From positions 954,146 through 1,018,145 of the forward strand of contig NZ_JAADJT010000001.1 of the NCBI RefSeq assembly GCF_011090165.1: a stretch of DNA of 64,000 nucleotides. The letters run 5' to 3'. Below the pieces are notes generated by a model, which ran no database searches, was not told where the DNA came from, and worked only from the letters and a program-made list of their open reading frames with translations. Position numbers and translations under genes: made by a program. Below are positions 1 to 8,810 of the stretch, piece by piece; the first letter of the stretch is position 1; each line of letters begins with the position of its first letter. The DNA comes from Duganella aceris. Its GTDB lineage: Bacteria > Pseudomonadota > Gammaproteobacteria > Burkholderiales > Burkholderiaceae_D.

Positions 1-152
1 CCTCGCTGCAATACCTGCTGGAACTGCAACGCGACTGGGCGCGCGGCGAGACCTACAACGAAACCGTCGCCACCTCGATCGCCCACGGCGGCGGCTACGG
101 CCTCGGCCTGATCTACGCCAAGACCATGTTCAACGCCGGCGAAGGCCACTAA
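1..152 (+). CDS. C-terminal fragment of an unidentified protein
   Basis: The reading frame is open from the left edge (first full codon at base 3) and ends at TAA 150-152, giving the last 49 residues of a protein that starts outside the window. The visible end contains an LQRDWARGET stretch and a glycine-rich segment HGGGYGLGLIYAK. GC-rich third positions support real coding. I do not recognise the family from this fragment. A long hairpin repeat follows 13 bases after the stop. Confidence 0.6.
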   Translation, partial: SLQYLLELQRDWARGETYNETVATSIAHGGGYGLGLIYAKTMFNAGEGH

Positions 153-165
153 AAAAACAACTTCG

Positions 166-240
166 GTGTCAGTGCCGACATTCGGACACGAGCCCAGCCA
201 GGTTAAGGCTGAGTTCGTGTCCGAATGTCGGCACTGACAC
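166..240. repeat. 26-bp-arm palindromic repeat
   Basis: Two perfect inverted 26-base arms, 166-191 and 215-240, are separated by a 23-base loop. The left arm begins GTGTCAGTGCCGACATTCGG. It lies between the stop of the left-edge gene and the stop of the convergent hydrolase gene, where a bidirectional terminator would be expected, but neither arm is followed by a good T-run. Length and perfection suggest a dispersed REP-like intergenic element that could also end transcription. No second copy is in the window. Confidence 0.75.
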
Positions 241-256
241 GGAAGGAGAGGGGGAA

Positions 257-1807
257 TTATTGCTTGCCTTGCGCTTCGCTGCGCAGCCGGGTGATGCTCT
301 GCTTCGCCTCCGTCATGTCCGGCCAGAATCCGAGCATCCGCTGGTAGCTTGCGATGGCGCGCGCGTTGTCCTTGTTCCTGTCGTAGGCCAAAGCCAGATA
401 AAAGGCCGCCCTGCCGCTGTCCGGGTACAGGGCGTTCGTCAGCTCGAAGATTTCAATCGCTTCGCGGTAGCGTTTCTGTTCCAGGAACGGTTCTCCCCAC
501 GAAATCAAGGCGCGCTCCGCAGGTTTGAAGCCGGGCGCGCTTTTGCTCATCCCGCCATATGCTTCGGCCAGGTTGGCATGCTTGCGGCTGGCGAATTCGC
601 CGGCCAATGTCGCCAGCGTCGGCGGGGTGCCTTCGGCGCGATGCACGTCGACCGACAGCAGATGCGGCGGCACGCCATTGGCCTTCGGCGCGCTGTTCAG
701 GAATTTCAATGCCGGCGCATCGTTTTTCAGATAGGCGTCGAGGAAGGCGAGCACATATTTCTCCATCCACCCGTAGGCCAGCGCGGCCTCGTCCCGCGTG
801 TAGTCGCCGAAGCGCTGCTCCGGCCCCAGGCGCAGCGATTCGGATTGAAACGCGGCATGCTCCATCGTGTACATCGTGACGTTGTAGAGATCGGAATACT
901 TCATCTGGTTCAGCAGACTGTAGCTTGGAATCTGCTTGTTCCGGTTCATCGCCTCGGCGGTCGATGGCTTGCCGCCCAGGTACAGCATCGGCAAGGCCAG
1001 CCGTTCCGGCGTCGCGTAGGTCGCAGCCTGGACGATCGCGGGGAAGTAGCGCACCGAGCCGTCCAGCCCGACCAGGGCGCCGATACGATCGTCGCGCGCC
1101 GCCGCCAGCACATTCGCCAGGCCGCCGAAGCTGTAACCGACCACGGCGATCCTCGAACCGTCGGCTTGCGGCAGCGCGGCCGCGTAGCCGGCCAGGAAGC
1201 TGATGTCGGCGGCCTGCGCTTCGCCCCCTTCCAGATCGATCGTCATGCCGCGCGTGTTGACGCCCATGCTGGCGCTGGCCAGCACGATGTAGCCCTGGCT
1301 GGCGAGGTACTCGCAGAGGTCGGCGTTTTCGTGGGCGGCGGAGCTCGATCCCGGTGCGTAGATCACGACCGGGAATTTCCCCGCCGCCGGCGCCGCATCC
1401 CGCACCGCGAGCATGGTTTGCCCGGTTTCGCTGCGGCTCTGATCGGCGTTCAGGTTGGCGTAGTTATCGCTCAGTCCGGTCGCGACGTCCTGGCCGACCT
1501 CGGCGTCGGTGCGCGCAAACGTGGTTTCCGTGGCGGCGGAGCGCAGGTAGTCGCCGTAACGCAGCTGCTTGCCGGCGGTCTTTTTGCTCGGATACCAGAT
1601 CAAGGTCTGCAACGGACGCGCTCTTTCGCCCGTGGCCGGAGCGCCGCTGGTCAGATCGGTCTTCTGCCTGAAGACGCGGGCGTGGTCGTACTGCTGCGCC
1701 ACGCGGAAGCCGACGCCATACGTGCCCGGCGCGTTCGGCGAACTGAAGTTGGCCGCGCTGCTGGTGCAGACTGCGGCCCACAGCGCCATAAGCAAAATCC
1801 TGTGCAT
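257..1807 (-). CDS. Secreted alpha/beta hydrolase with C-terminal TPR repeats
   Basis: 516 residues. The N-terminus (MHRILLMALWAAVCTSSA) is a Sec signal peptide, so the enzyme is probably periplasmic or exported. An alpha/beta-hydrolase domain follows. GYSFGG (nucleophile Ser226) sits after a strand-like VVGYSF context, and His317 in MEHAAF is a candidate catalytic histidine. The fold resembles dienelactone hydrolase or PAF-acetylhydrolase-type esterases. The last ~90 residues form tetratricopeptide repeats (RYREAIEIFELTNALYPDSG, then DRNKDNARAIASYQRML). The start has AAGGA about six bases upstream. Substrate is unknown. Esterase or lipase is more likely than peptidase, but that is family-level inference. 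Confidence 0.8.
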   Translation of the reverse strand: MHRILLMALWAAVCTSSAANFSSPNAPGTYGVGFRVAQQYDHARVFRQKTDLTSGAPATGERARPLQTLIWYPSKKTAGKQLRYGDYLRSAATETTFARTDAEVGQDVATGLSDNYANLNADQSRSETGQTMLAVRDAAPAAGKFPVVIYAPGSSSAAHENADLCEYLASQGYIVLASASMGVNTRGMTIDLEGGEAQAADISFLAGYAAALPQADGSRIAVVGYSFGGLANVLAAARDDRIGALVGLDGSVRYFPAIVQAATYATPERLALPMLYLGGKPSTAEAMNRNKQIPSYSLLNQMKYSDLYNVTMYTMEHAAFQSESLRLGPEQRFGDYTRDEAALAYGWMEKYVLAFLDAYLKNDAPALKFLNSAPKANGVPPHLLSVDVHRAEGTPPTLATLAGEFASRKHANLAEAYGGMSKSAPGFKPAERALISWGEPFLEQKRYREAIEIFELTNALYPDSGRAAFYLALAYDRNKDNARAIASYQRMLGFWPDMTEAKQSITRLRSEAQGKQ

Positions 1808-1934
1808 TTTTTTCCTTGGAGTTGTGACGCATACCGGAGCAGAGCATGATCCATGCCACGCCTAAGTGCTTGATTGCGTAGCAATGCTCGGCTATCCGGT
1901 CGTCCGCCGCGGCAGGAAGCGGACACATCGGACA

Positions 1935-1972
1935 ATAAAAAACCCCGAAGCCGTCGCCGGCGTTCGGGGTTT
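1935..1972 (-). terminator. Rho-independent terminator of ettA
   Basis: Stem CCCCGAA (1943-1949) pairs with TTCGGGG (1963-1969) around a GC-rich loop. Read on the minus strand it is followed by six T residues, 22 bases beyond the ettA stop. The opposite strand also has TTTA after the stem, so weak bidirectional activity is possible. Confidence 0.85.
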
Positions 1973-1990
1973 ATGCTCACGCGTCGGGCG

Positions 1991-3658
1991 TTACACCGTC
2001 AGCGGCTTGTAGCGGATGCGTTTCGGCTTGGCGCCTTCTTCACCGAGGCGTTTCTTCTTGTCGGCTTCGTATTCCTGATAGTTGCCGTCGAAGAAGGTGA
2101 CCTGCGAGTTGCCTTCGAACGCCAGGATGTGGGTGGCGATCCGGTCCAGGAACCAGCGATCGTGCGAGATCACCAGCACGGAGCCGGCGAACTCCAGCAG
2201 CGCATCTTCCAGCGCGCGCAGGGTTTCCACGTCCAGATCGTTCGACGGTTCATCCAGCAGCAACACGTTGCCGCCCTTGAGCAGCGTCTTGGCCAGATGC
2301 AGGCGGCCGCGCTCTCCGCCGGACAGGTTGCCGACGATCTTCTGCTGGTCCGAACCCTTGAAGTTGAAGCGGCCCAGGTAGGCGCGCGACGGCATGTCGA
2401 AACGGCCGACGCTCAGCATGTCGGCGCCGCCGGACACGTCCTCGAACACCGACTTGGCGTCGCTCAGCGTGTCGCGGCTCTGGTCGACCAGCGAGATGCG
2501 CGCGGTCTGGCCGATCACCACTTCGCCGCTGTCCGGCTTGTCCAGCCCGGCGATCATCTTGAACAAGGTCGATTTACCGGCGCCGTTCGGGCCGATGATG
2601 CCGACGATGGCGCCCGGCGGAATCGTGAACGACACATCGTCCATCAGCAGGCGGTCGCCGAAGGCTTTCGAGACGTTCTTGAATTCGATCACTTCGTTGC
2701 CCAGACGCTCGGCCACCGGAATGAAGATCTCCTGGGTCTCGTTGCGCTTCTGGTATTCGTACTCGCTCAGCTCGTTGAAGCGGGCCAGGCGGGCCTTGGA
2801 CTTGGCCTGGCGCGCCTTCGGATTCTGGCGCGACCATTCCAATTCCTTCTGCAGCGCCTTCTGGCGCGCCGATTCGGTCGACTCTTCCTGCTTCAGGCGG
2901 TTGGACTTCTGGTCCAGCCACGACGAGTAGTTGCCTTTCCATGGGATGCCATGGCCACGGTCCAGTTCCAGGATCCACTCGGCGGCGTTGTCGAGGAAGT
3001 AGCGATCGTGGGTGATGCCGACCACGGTGCCCGGGAAGCGCAGCAGGAATTGCTCCAGCCAATCGACGGACTCGGCGTCCAGGTGATTGGTCGGTTCGTC
3101 GAGCAGCAGCATGTCCGGCTTCGACAGCAGCAGTTTGCACAGCGCGACGCGGCGTTTTTCACCGCCGGACAGCACGCCGATCTTGGCGTCCCATGGCGGC
3201 AGGCGCAGCGCGTCGGCGGCCATTTCCAGTTGCAGGTTCAGGTTGCCGCCGTCGGAGGTCGAGATGATCGCTTCCAGACGCGCCTGCTCGGTGGCCAGCG
3301 CGTCGAAGTCCGCGTCCTCGTCGGCGTAGGCGGCGTAGACGGCTTCCAGCTTGGCTTGCGCCTCGAACACTTCGCCCAGGCCCGATTCGACTTCCTCGCG
3401 CACGGTTTTTTCCGGATCCAGCTGCGGTTCCTGCGGCAGGTAGCCGATGTTCAGGCCCGGCATCGGCACGGCTTCGCCCTGGATGTCGGTGTCGATGCCC
3501 GCCATGATTTTCAGCAGGGTCGATTTGCCGGAACCGTTCAGGCCCAGCACGCCGATCTTGGCGCCCGGGAAGAAGGACAGCGAGATATCCTTCAGGATCT
3601 GGCGCTTCGGCGGGACGATTTTGCCCACCTTGTTCATGGTGTAGACGTAATTAGCCAT
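1991..3658 (-). CDS. ettA: Energy-dependent translational throttle protein EttA (ABC-F)
   Basis: 555 residues, the usual EttA length. It is a soluble ABC-F ATPase that binds the ribosomal E site and gates entry into elongation according to the ATP/ADP ratio. It has two ABC domains. The first has Walker A GLNGSGKST (residues 39-47), signature LSGGEKRRVALCK and Walker B LLLDEPTNHLD. The second has GPNGAGKST, LSGGERGRLHLAK and LLLDEPSNDLD. Between them is the charged interdomain linker (about residues 240-320, rich in Lys, Arg and Gln) that touches tRNA and rRNA in this family. The N-terminus MANYVYTMNKVGKIVPPKR is typical. It appears monocistronic, with its own terminator. Confidence 0.97.
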   Translation of the reverse strand: MANYVYTMNKVGKIVPPKRQILKDISLSFFPGAKIGVLGLNGSGKSTLLKIMAGIDTDIQGEAVPMPGLNIGYLPQEPQLDPEKTVREEVESGLGEVFEAQAKLEAVYAAYADEDADFDALATEQARLEAIISTSDGGNLNLQLEMAADALRLPPWDAKIGVLSGGEKRRVALCKLLLSKPDMLLLDEPTNHLDAESVDWLEQFLLRFPGTVVGITHDRYFLDNAAEWILELDRGHGIPWKGNYSSWLDQKSNRLKQEESTESARQKALQKELEWSRQNPKARQAKSKARLARFNELSEYEYQKRNETQEIFIPVAERLGNEVIEFKNVSKAFGDRLLMDDVSFTIPPGAIVGIIGPNGAGKSTLFKMIAGLDKPDSGEVVIGQTARISLVDQSRDTLSDAKSVFEDVSGGADMLSVGRFDMPSRAYLGRFNFKGSDQQKIVGNLSGGERGRLHLAKTLLKGGNVLLLDEPSNDLDVETLRALEDALLEFAGSVLVISHDRWFLDRIATHILAFEGNSQVTFFDGNYQEYEADKKKRLGEEGAKPKRIRYKPLTV

Positions 3659-3728
3659 TGCTGACGCTTTCTAAAAAATAAACAATATTCATTTTGCCCG
3701 CAAGTCGGGGCGATGGGGATGCATTATA

Positions 3729-3757
3729 AAGCGCGCCGCCCTGGAAGCGGCGCGCTT
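3729..3757 (-). terminator. Probable terminator hairpin after the CocE-type hydrolase
   Basis: A perfect 11-bp stem (AAGCGCGCCGC, 3729-3739, with its complement 3747-3757) and 7-base loop lies 19 bases beyond the minus-strand stop at 3776. The T-tract on that strand is short (CTTTATAAT), so termination may be partial. Confidence 0.55.
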
Positions 3758-3775
3758 GGCAGGCCGTCGCGGCCT

Positions 3776-5689
3776 TTATTTCACGGCGGTGCTGGCCGGC
3801 ACCACCGGCAACAGCACCGCGCTGGCGCCCGCCGCGCCGCGCTGGACCGAGATCGTGGCTTTCTGGAAATCTTCAGGCTTGGCGAAGAAGATGTTCGGCA
3901 CGAAGGTCTGCGGATTGCGGTCGTACAGCGGGAACAGGCTGGACTGGATCTGCACCATGATGCGGTGACCCGGCTTGAACACCCAGTTCACCGGCGGCAG
4001 GCGGAACTTGTACTGTTGCACCACGCCGGCCGGGATCGCGGTCGGATGTTCGAAGCTCTGGCGGTAGCGGCCGCGGAAGATGTCCATGCTGACCGGCAGC
4101 TCGTAGCCGCCCATCTCCGGCTGCTCGGCCACGCTGGCCGGGTAGACGTCGATCAGCTTGACGACGAAGTCGCCGTCGCTGCCGCTGGTCTTGGCGTAGA
4201 TGTCGGCGAACGGTGAACCCTGCACGGTGACGGCGCTGGTCAGCACCGGGCTCTTGTACGACAGCACGTCGGTGCGCGTGGTCAGCGGACGCTGGTCCTG
4301 CAGCAGCCACGAGGTCCAGCGGTCGCGCTCGCTGAAGCTGATCGGCGGCGCCAGGAACGGCACCGGCTTGGCCGGATCGGAGACATAGCTGTCCTCGCCC
4401 GGGGTGGCGGCCTGGAACGACAGGCCGGCGTCGGCCTGCAGGTAGATCGGCGTCAGCGAGGTGGCGCCCGGCCAGTCGCTGAACTTGTCCCAGCGGTTTT
4501 CCGAGCCGTTGTACACCAGCACCGGCGGCGTCGGCTCGGCCGGCTTGCGGTCCTTCAGATGGGTGTTGAAGAACGGGATCAGCACGTCGCGACGGAAGTC
4601 GGCGGCGGTGTCGCCCTTCCACTTCAGCGGACCCAGCCGCTCAGCCGAGCGGTTGACCTGGCTGTGATACCACGGTCCCAGCACCAGGTGGTTGTTGCCG
4701 GCCTTGCCCTTGGCCTTCAGCGCTTCCCAGGCGGTGATCGCGCCGTAGATGTCTTCCTGGTCCCACAGGCCTTGCAGCCACATGGTCGGCACGCTGGACG
4801 GCTTGGCCGCCACCGCGCGGTCCAACGCCTGGCCTTGCCAGAAGGCGTCGTAGGCCGGATGCGCCGACAGGCGGTTCCAGAAGCCGAGCTGGTCGAAACC
4901 ATTTTGCTTGGCCCAGTTGCCGGCGGTGCCGACGTCGAGGAAGGCCTGGTAGTCGTCGCCGCCGGCCCGTGGTGTCTTCTCGCCCTTGCCGGTCTTGCTG
5001 GTCTGGCCGCTGAAGTAATCCATGTTCACCTGGCGGAAGGCGCCGTAGTGGAACCAGTCGTCGCCCATCCAGCCGTCGATCATCGGGCTTTCCGGCGCGG
5101 CCGCTTTCAGCGCCGGGTGCGGGCCGAGCAGCGCCATGGTCACGGTCCAGCCGTCGTAGGACGAGCCGATCATGCCGACCCGCTGGTTGCTTTCCGGGAC
5201 GTTCTTGATCAGCCAGTCGATGGTGTCCCAGGCGTCGGTGGTGTCGTCGGTCTTGGTCGGGTTGAGCGGGCCGATCGGCGGCCGCGTCATCACATACTTG
5301 CCTTCGGAACCGTATTTGCCGCGGATGTCCTGATACACCAGGATGTAGCCGTCGTCGACCCACTCGCGCCCGGCGGCGCCGACGGTGTCGCGCAGCGTCA
5401 GCTGGTCCTTCTTGACGAAGTTGTCGGCGTCGTAGGGTGTGCGTTCCAGCAGCATCGGCAGCCCGCGCGCCTGGTTCGGCACCATGATCACGGTGTGCAG
5501 CTTGACGCCGTCGCGCATCGGGATCATCGCCTCGCGCCGGACGAAGTCGTAGCCGGCCTCCGGCTTTTTCCACTTGGCGGGAATGTCGCTGCCAAGCTGG
5601 ATCATGGAGGCGTCGGGCGCCTGCGCTTGCGCCGCCGTGGCGCCGAGCGCCGCGATGGCCAGGATGAGTGGGGTCAGATGAGTACGCAT
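3776..5689 (-). CDS. Secreted CocE/NonD-family hydrolase (alpha-amino acid ester hydrolase-like)
   Basis: 637 residues from the chosen start. The peptide MRTHLTPLILAIAALGATAAQA is a clean signal peptide, and AAAGGA lies about 11 bases upstream. A longer frame to 5770 would add a non-signal extension and run into rarD, so I reject that start. The N-terminal alpha/beta hydrolase has GSSYDG (nucleophile Ser177) and the VRREAMIPMRDGVKLHTV entry strand of the X-Pro dipeptidyl-peptidase S15/CocE family. The C-terminal third is the jelly-roll XPP_PepX_C domain (FKPGHRIMVQIQSSLFP). QGLWDQEDIYGA resembles the Asp region of alpha-amino acid ester hydrolases and glutaryl acylases. It probably cleaves acyl esters or amides in the periplasm; the exact substrate is not inferable. 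Confidence 0.88.
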   Translation of the reverse strand: MRTHLTPLILAIAALGATAAQAQAPDASMIQLGSDIPAKWKKPEAGYDFVRREAMIPMRDGVKLHTVIMVPNQARGLPMLLERTPYDADNFVKKDQLTLRDTVGAAGREWVDDGYILVYQDIRGKYGSEGKYVMTRPPIGPLNPTKTDDTTDAWDTIDWLIKNVPESNQRVGMIGSSYDGWTVTMALLGPHPALKAAAPESPMIDGWMGDDWFHYGAFRQVNMDYFSGQTSKTGKGEKTPRAGGDDYQAFLDVGTAGNWAKQNGFDQLGFWNRLSAHPAYDAFWQGQALDRAVAAKPSSVPTMWLQGLWDQEDIYGAITAWEALKAKGKAGNNHLVLGPWYHSQVNRSAERLGPLKWKGDTAADFRRDVLIPFFNTHLKDRKPAEPTPPVLVYNGSENRWDKFSDWPGATSLTPIYLQADAGLSFQAATPGEDSYVSDPAKPVPFLAPPISFSERDRWTSWLLQDQRPLTTRTDVLSYKSPVLTSAVTVQGSPFADIYAKTSGSDGDFVVKLIDVYPASVAEQPEMGGYELPVSMDIFRGRYRQSFEHPTAIPAGVVQQYKFRLPPVNWVFKPGHRIMVQIQSSLFPLYDRNPQTFVPNIFFAKPEDFQKATISVQRGAAGASAVLLPVVPASTAVK

Positions 5690-5717
5690 GTGCCGCAGGT
5701 CCTTTCGAGTGGGAAAC

Positions 5718-6605
5718 TCAGCCGATTGTAGCTGAAGCGCGGCGCGCGACCCACAAGCCTTCCAGCACATACAAGGCCAGCGCCGCCCAGATGACGATGA
5801 AGCCGATCAGGCGCGGGGTCGGAAACGCTTCATGGAACACCCACACGCCGAGGATGGCCTGCATGGTCGGCGACAGGTATTGCAGCAGGCCCAGCACCGC
5901 CATCGGAATCTTGCGCGCGCCGGCGGCGAACATCAGCAGCGGGATGGCGGTGATCGGCCCGGCCGCCGCCAGCAGCCAGCGGGTGCTGTCGAAGGCGCTG
6001 TTGATGAAGGTATTCTGGCCGTGCCAGGTCAGCCACAGCACATACACCAGCGCCAGCGGGAACAGGATCATGGTTTCCAGCGACAAGCCCTCCAGCGCGG
6101 CCAGCGCGGCGGTCTTGCGCAGCAGGCCGTAGGCGCCGAAGGTCATGCCCAGAATGATGGCGATCCACGGCAGCTGGCCGGCCTGCCAGGTCAGCCAGCC
6201 GACGCCGGCCGCCGCCACGCCGATCGCGATCCATTGGCCGCGCCGCAGTTTTTCCTTCAGCACCAGCATCCCCAGCAACACATTGATCAGCGGATTGATG
6301 AAGTAGCCCAGGCTGGCGTCGATCACGTGGCCGTGGTTGACCGACCAGATGTAGAGGAACCAATTGGCGGTGAGCAGCACCGCGCTGGCGGCGAAGCTGG
6401 CCAGCACGCGCGGCTGGCGCAGAACCTTCGGCAGCCATTTCCACTGGCTGCGCGCGGTCAGCACGATGGCCAGGAACAGCAGCGACCACAGCATCCGATG
6501 CGCCAGGATCTCCATCGCCGGCACCTCGTCGATGGCGTGGAAGTACAACGGGAACAATCCCCACAGGAAAAACGCGCTGACGGCGTAGACGATACCAAGA
6601 TTCAT
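5718..6605 (-). CDS. rarD: EamA-family transporter RarD
   Basis: 295 residues from MNLGIVYAVSAFFLWGLFPL, the conserved RarD start. An upstream in-frame ATG at 6629 adds eight atypical residues. It is a ten-helix inner-membrane protein of the drug/metabolite transporter superfamily. RarD signatures are WGLFPLYFHAIDEVPAMEIL and HRMLWSLLF near the N-terminus, then NWFLYIWSVNHGHVIDASLG and GYFINPLINVLLGMLVLKE. The family is linked to chloramphenicol sensitivity in name only; the substrate is unknown. It ends 28 bases before the start of the CocE-type gene on the same strand, so the two may be co-transcribed. Confidence 0.92.
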   Translation of the reverse strand: MNLGIVYAVSAFFLWGLFPLYFHAIDEVPAMEILAHRMLWSLLFLAIVLTARSQWKWLPKVLRQPRVLASFAASAVLLTANWFLYIWSVNHGHVIDASLGYFINPLINVLLGMLVLKEKLRRGQWIAIGVAAAGVGWLTWQAGQLPWIAIILGMTFGAYGLLRKTAALAALEGLSLETMILFPLALVYVLWLTWHGQNTFINSAFDSTRWLLAAAGPITAIPLLMFAAGARKIPMAVLGLLQYLSPTMQAILGVWVFHEAFPTPRLIGFIVIWAALALYVLEGLWVARRASATIG

Positions 6606-6799
6606 GGAAGAGGGCGAAAAACGATGCAAAGTCTGCCATTATCCCCGATCCGGCACGGCCGCGTGCTCGCGCTCCCGGCCGGGGCGGCGTACACTGGCGT
6701 TATTGACTATTTGGAACGCCCGCGTATGCCAAAATCTCCTTGCCTTTTGCAAATACATAACCTATTGTGCAATGCACCAAAACAACAACAGGTGCAATC

Positions 6800-8680
6800 T
6801 TGACCGAGCAACACAAGAAAAGCAGTCTCGCAGCGCTCACGCTGTCGGCTGTCGGCATCGTCTATGGCGACATCGGCACCAGTCCTCTCTACACCCTCAA
6901 GACCATTTTCGACCCCGAGCATGGGTTGGCGCTGAACGAGGCCAATCTGCAGGGCATCATCTCGCTGATTTTCTGGGGCCTGTCCTTCATCGTCTCGCTG
7001 AAATACGTCAGCCTGGTGCTGCGCGCGGATAACCGCGGCGAGGGCGGCATCATGGCGCTGATGGCGCTGGCGCTGAATTCGGTCAGCAAGTTCGCCCAGG
7101 GCTGGCACTATCCGCTGATGCTGCTGGGGGTGTTCGGCGCCACCATGTTCTACGGCGACAGCGTGATCACGCCGGCGATCTCGGTGCTGAGCGCGATCGA
7201 GGGCCTGGAAGTGGCCGCGCCGGGGCTGGAACAGTACATCGTGCCGCTGACGATCATCGTGCTGGTGACGCTGTACGCGGTGCAGCGCCACGGCACCGCC
7301 GGCATCGGCCGCCTGTTCGGCCCGGTGATGGTGGTCTGGTTCGCCGCGCTGGCGGCGATGGGCGTGACCAACATCATTGCCGCGCCGCAGATCCTGTACG
7401 CGCTCAATCCGCTGCACGCGCTGCGCTTCATGTTCGAGAACCGCATGATCGCCTTCGTCGCGCTGGGCGCGGTGGTGCTGGCCTTCACCGGCGCCGAGGC
7501 GCTGTACGCCGACATGGGCCACTTCGGCAAGAAGCCGATCCGCGCCGCCTGGTTCCTGATCGTGTTCCCGGCGCTGGCGCTGAACTACCTGGGCCAGGGC
7601 GCGCTGCTGCTGACCCATCCCGACGCGGTGTCGAATCCCTTCTTCCAGCAGCTGGGGGCGTGGAGCGTCTACCCGCTGGTGGTGCTGTCGACCATGGCCA
7701 CGGTGATCGCTTCGCAGGCCACCATCTCCGGCACCTTCTCGATGACCAAGCAGGCGATCGCGCTGGGCCTGCTGCCGCGCATGCGCGTCACCCACACCTC
7801 GGCCACCGAGATCGGCCAGATCTACATCCCGGCGGTGAACTGGATCCAGCTGGCGGTGGTGCTGCTGGCGGTGATCGGCTTCGGCTCGTCGGACAAGCTG
7901 GCCGGCGCCTACGGCATCGCCGTCACGGCCACCATGCTGGCCACCACGGTGCTGACCTTCTTCGTGATCCGCTACCGCTGGAACCTGCCGCTGTGGCTGT
8001 GCATCGCCGCCACCGGCTTCTTCTTCGCCATCGACGTGCTGCTGTTCTCGGCCAGCACGCTGAAGCTGTTCCACGGCGGCTGGTTCCCGCTGCTGCTGGG
8101 CTCCGTGCTGTTCACCATCATGCTGACCTGGAAACGCGGCCGCGAGCTGGTGTTCGAGAACCTGCAGAAGCACGCGATTCCGCTGGAGGAGTTCCTGTCC
8201 TCGCTGTTCGTGGCGCCGCCGACCCGGGTGTACGGCACCGCCATCTTCCTGCGCGGCGAAAGCGACGGCGTGCCGCACGCGCTGCTGCACAACCTGTCGC
8301 ACAACAAGGTGCTGCACGAACGCGTGGTGTTCTTCACCGTGCACGTGATCGAGGAACCGTATGTGCCCTCGGACGAACAGGTGAAGGTGACCGACCTGGG
8401 CCACCAGTGCTACCAGCTCAACGTCTACTACGGCTTCAAGGATGAACCGGACATTCCGAAGGCGCTGGCGCTGTGCGAGTGCCTCGGCCTGCCGTTCGAG
8501 ATGATGGAGACCTCGTTCTTCATCGCCCGCCAGACGGTGATCTCGGCGCCGGGTTCCGGCATGGCGACCTGGCGCGAGCATCTGTTCGTGACCATGTCGC
8601 GCAACGCGCGCGGCGCCGCCGACTACTACCAGATTCCACCGAATCGTGTGATCGAACTCGGCACGCAAGTGGAAATCTGA
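6800..8680 (+). CDS. kup: Low-affinity potassium uptake protein Kup
   Basis: 626 residues from TTG 6800, which has AGG seven bases upstream and gives an N-terminus (TEQHKKSSLAALTLSAVG) of the length usual for Kup. An ATG at 6767 would add 11 residues without a ribosome-binding site. It is a KUP/HAK/KT family K+/H+ symporter of the inner membrane. About 12 hydrophobic helices fill the first ~430 residues, with the family hallmark GIVYGDIGTSPLYTLK near the N-terminus and IASQATISGTFSMTKQAI in the middle. A ~190-residue cytoplasmic C-terminal domain follows (LEEFLSSLFVAPPTRVYGTAIFL). It is divergent from rarD. Confidence 0.96.
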   Translation: MTEQHKKSSLAALTLSAVGIVYGDIGTSPLYTLKTIFDPEHGLALNEANLQGIISLIFWGLSFIVSLKYVSLVLRADNRGEGGIMALMALALNSVSKFAQGWHYPLMLLGVFGATMFYGDSVITPAISVLSAIEGLEVAAPGLEQYIVPLTIIVLVTLYAVQRHGTAGIGRLFGPVMVVWFAALAAMGVTNIIAAPQILYALNPLHALRFMFENRMIAFVALGAVVLAFTGAEALYADMGHFGKKPIRAAWFLIVFPALALNYLGQGALLLTHPDAVSNPFFQQLGAWSVYPLVVLSTMATVIASQATISGTFSMTKQAIALGLLPRMRVTHTSATEIGQIYIPAVNWIQLAVVLLAVIGFGSSDKLAGAYGIAVTATMLATTVLTFFVIRYRWNLPLWLCIAATGFFFAIDVLLFSASTLKLFHGGWFPLLLGSVLFTIMLTWKRGRELVFENLQKHAIPLEEFLSSLFVAPPTRVYGTAIFLRGESDGVPHALLHNLSHNKVLHERVVFFTVHVIEEPYVPSDEQVKVTDLGHQCYQLNVYYGFKDEPDIPKALALCECLGLPFEMMETSFFIARQTVISAPGSGMATWREHLFVTMSRNARGAADYYQIPPNRVIELGTQVEI

Positions 8681-8810
8681 CGACAAATAAATGTAACCGA
8701 ATGTAGTGCCCGGAGCGGAATTGGCGCGGTCTGCTAAACTTCTGCTCCGATAAGGTCGCCGCCAACGGCGCCGAGACCAGCGAATACGAACATTTCCATC
8801 AAAGGTAATC

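Noticed and set aside
5690..5770. 27-residue N-terminal extension of the CocE-type hydrolase
   Set aside because: It would hide the signal peptide and overlap rarD. The internal ATG at 5689 has a ribosome-binding site and gives a normal signal peptide.
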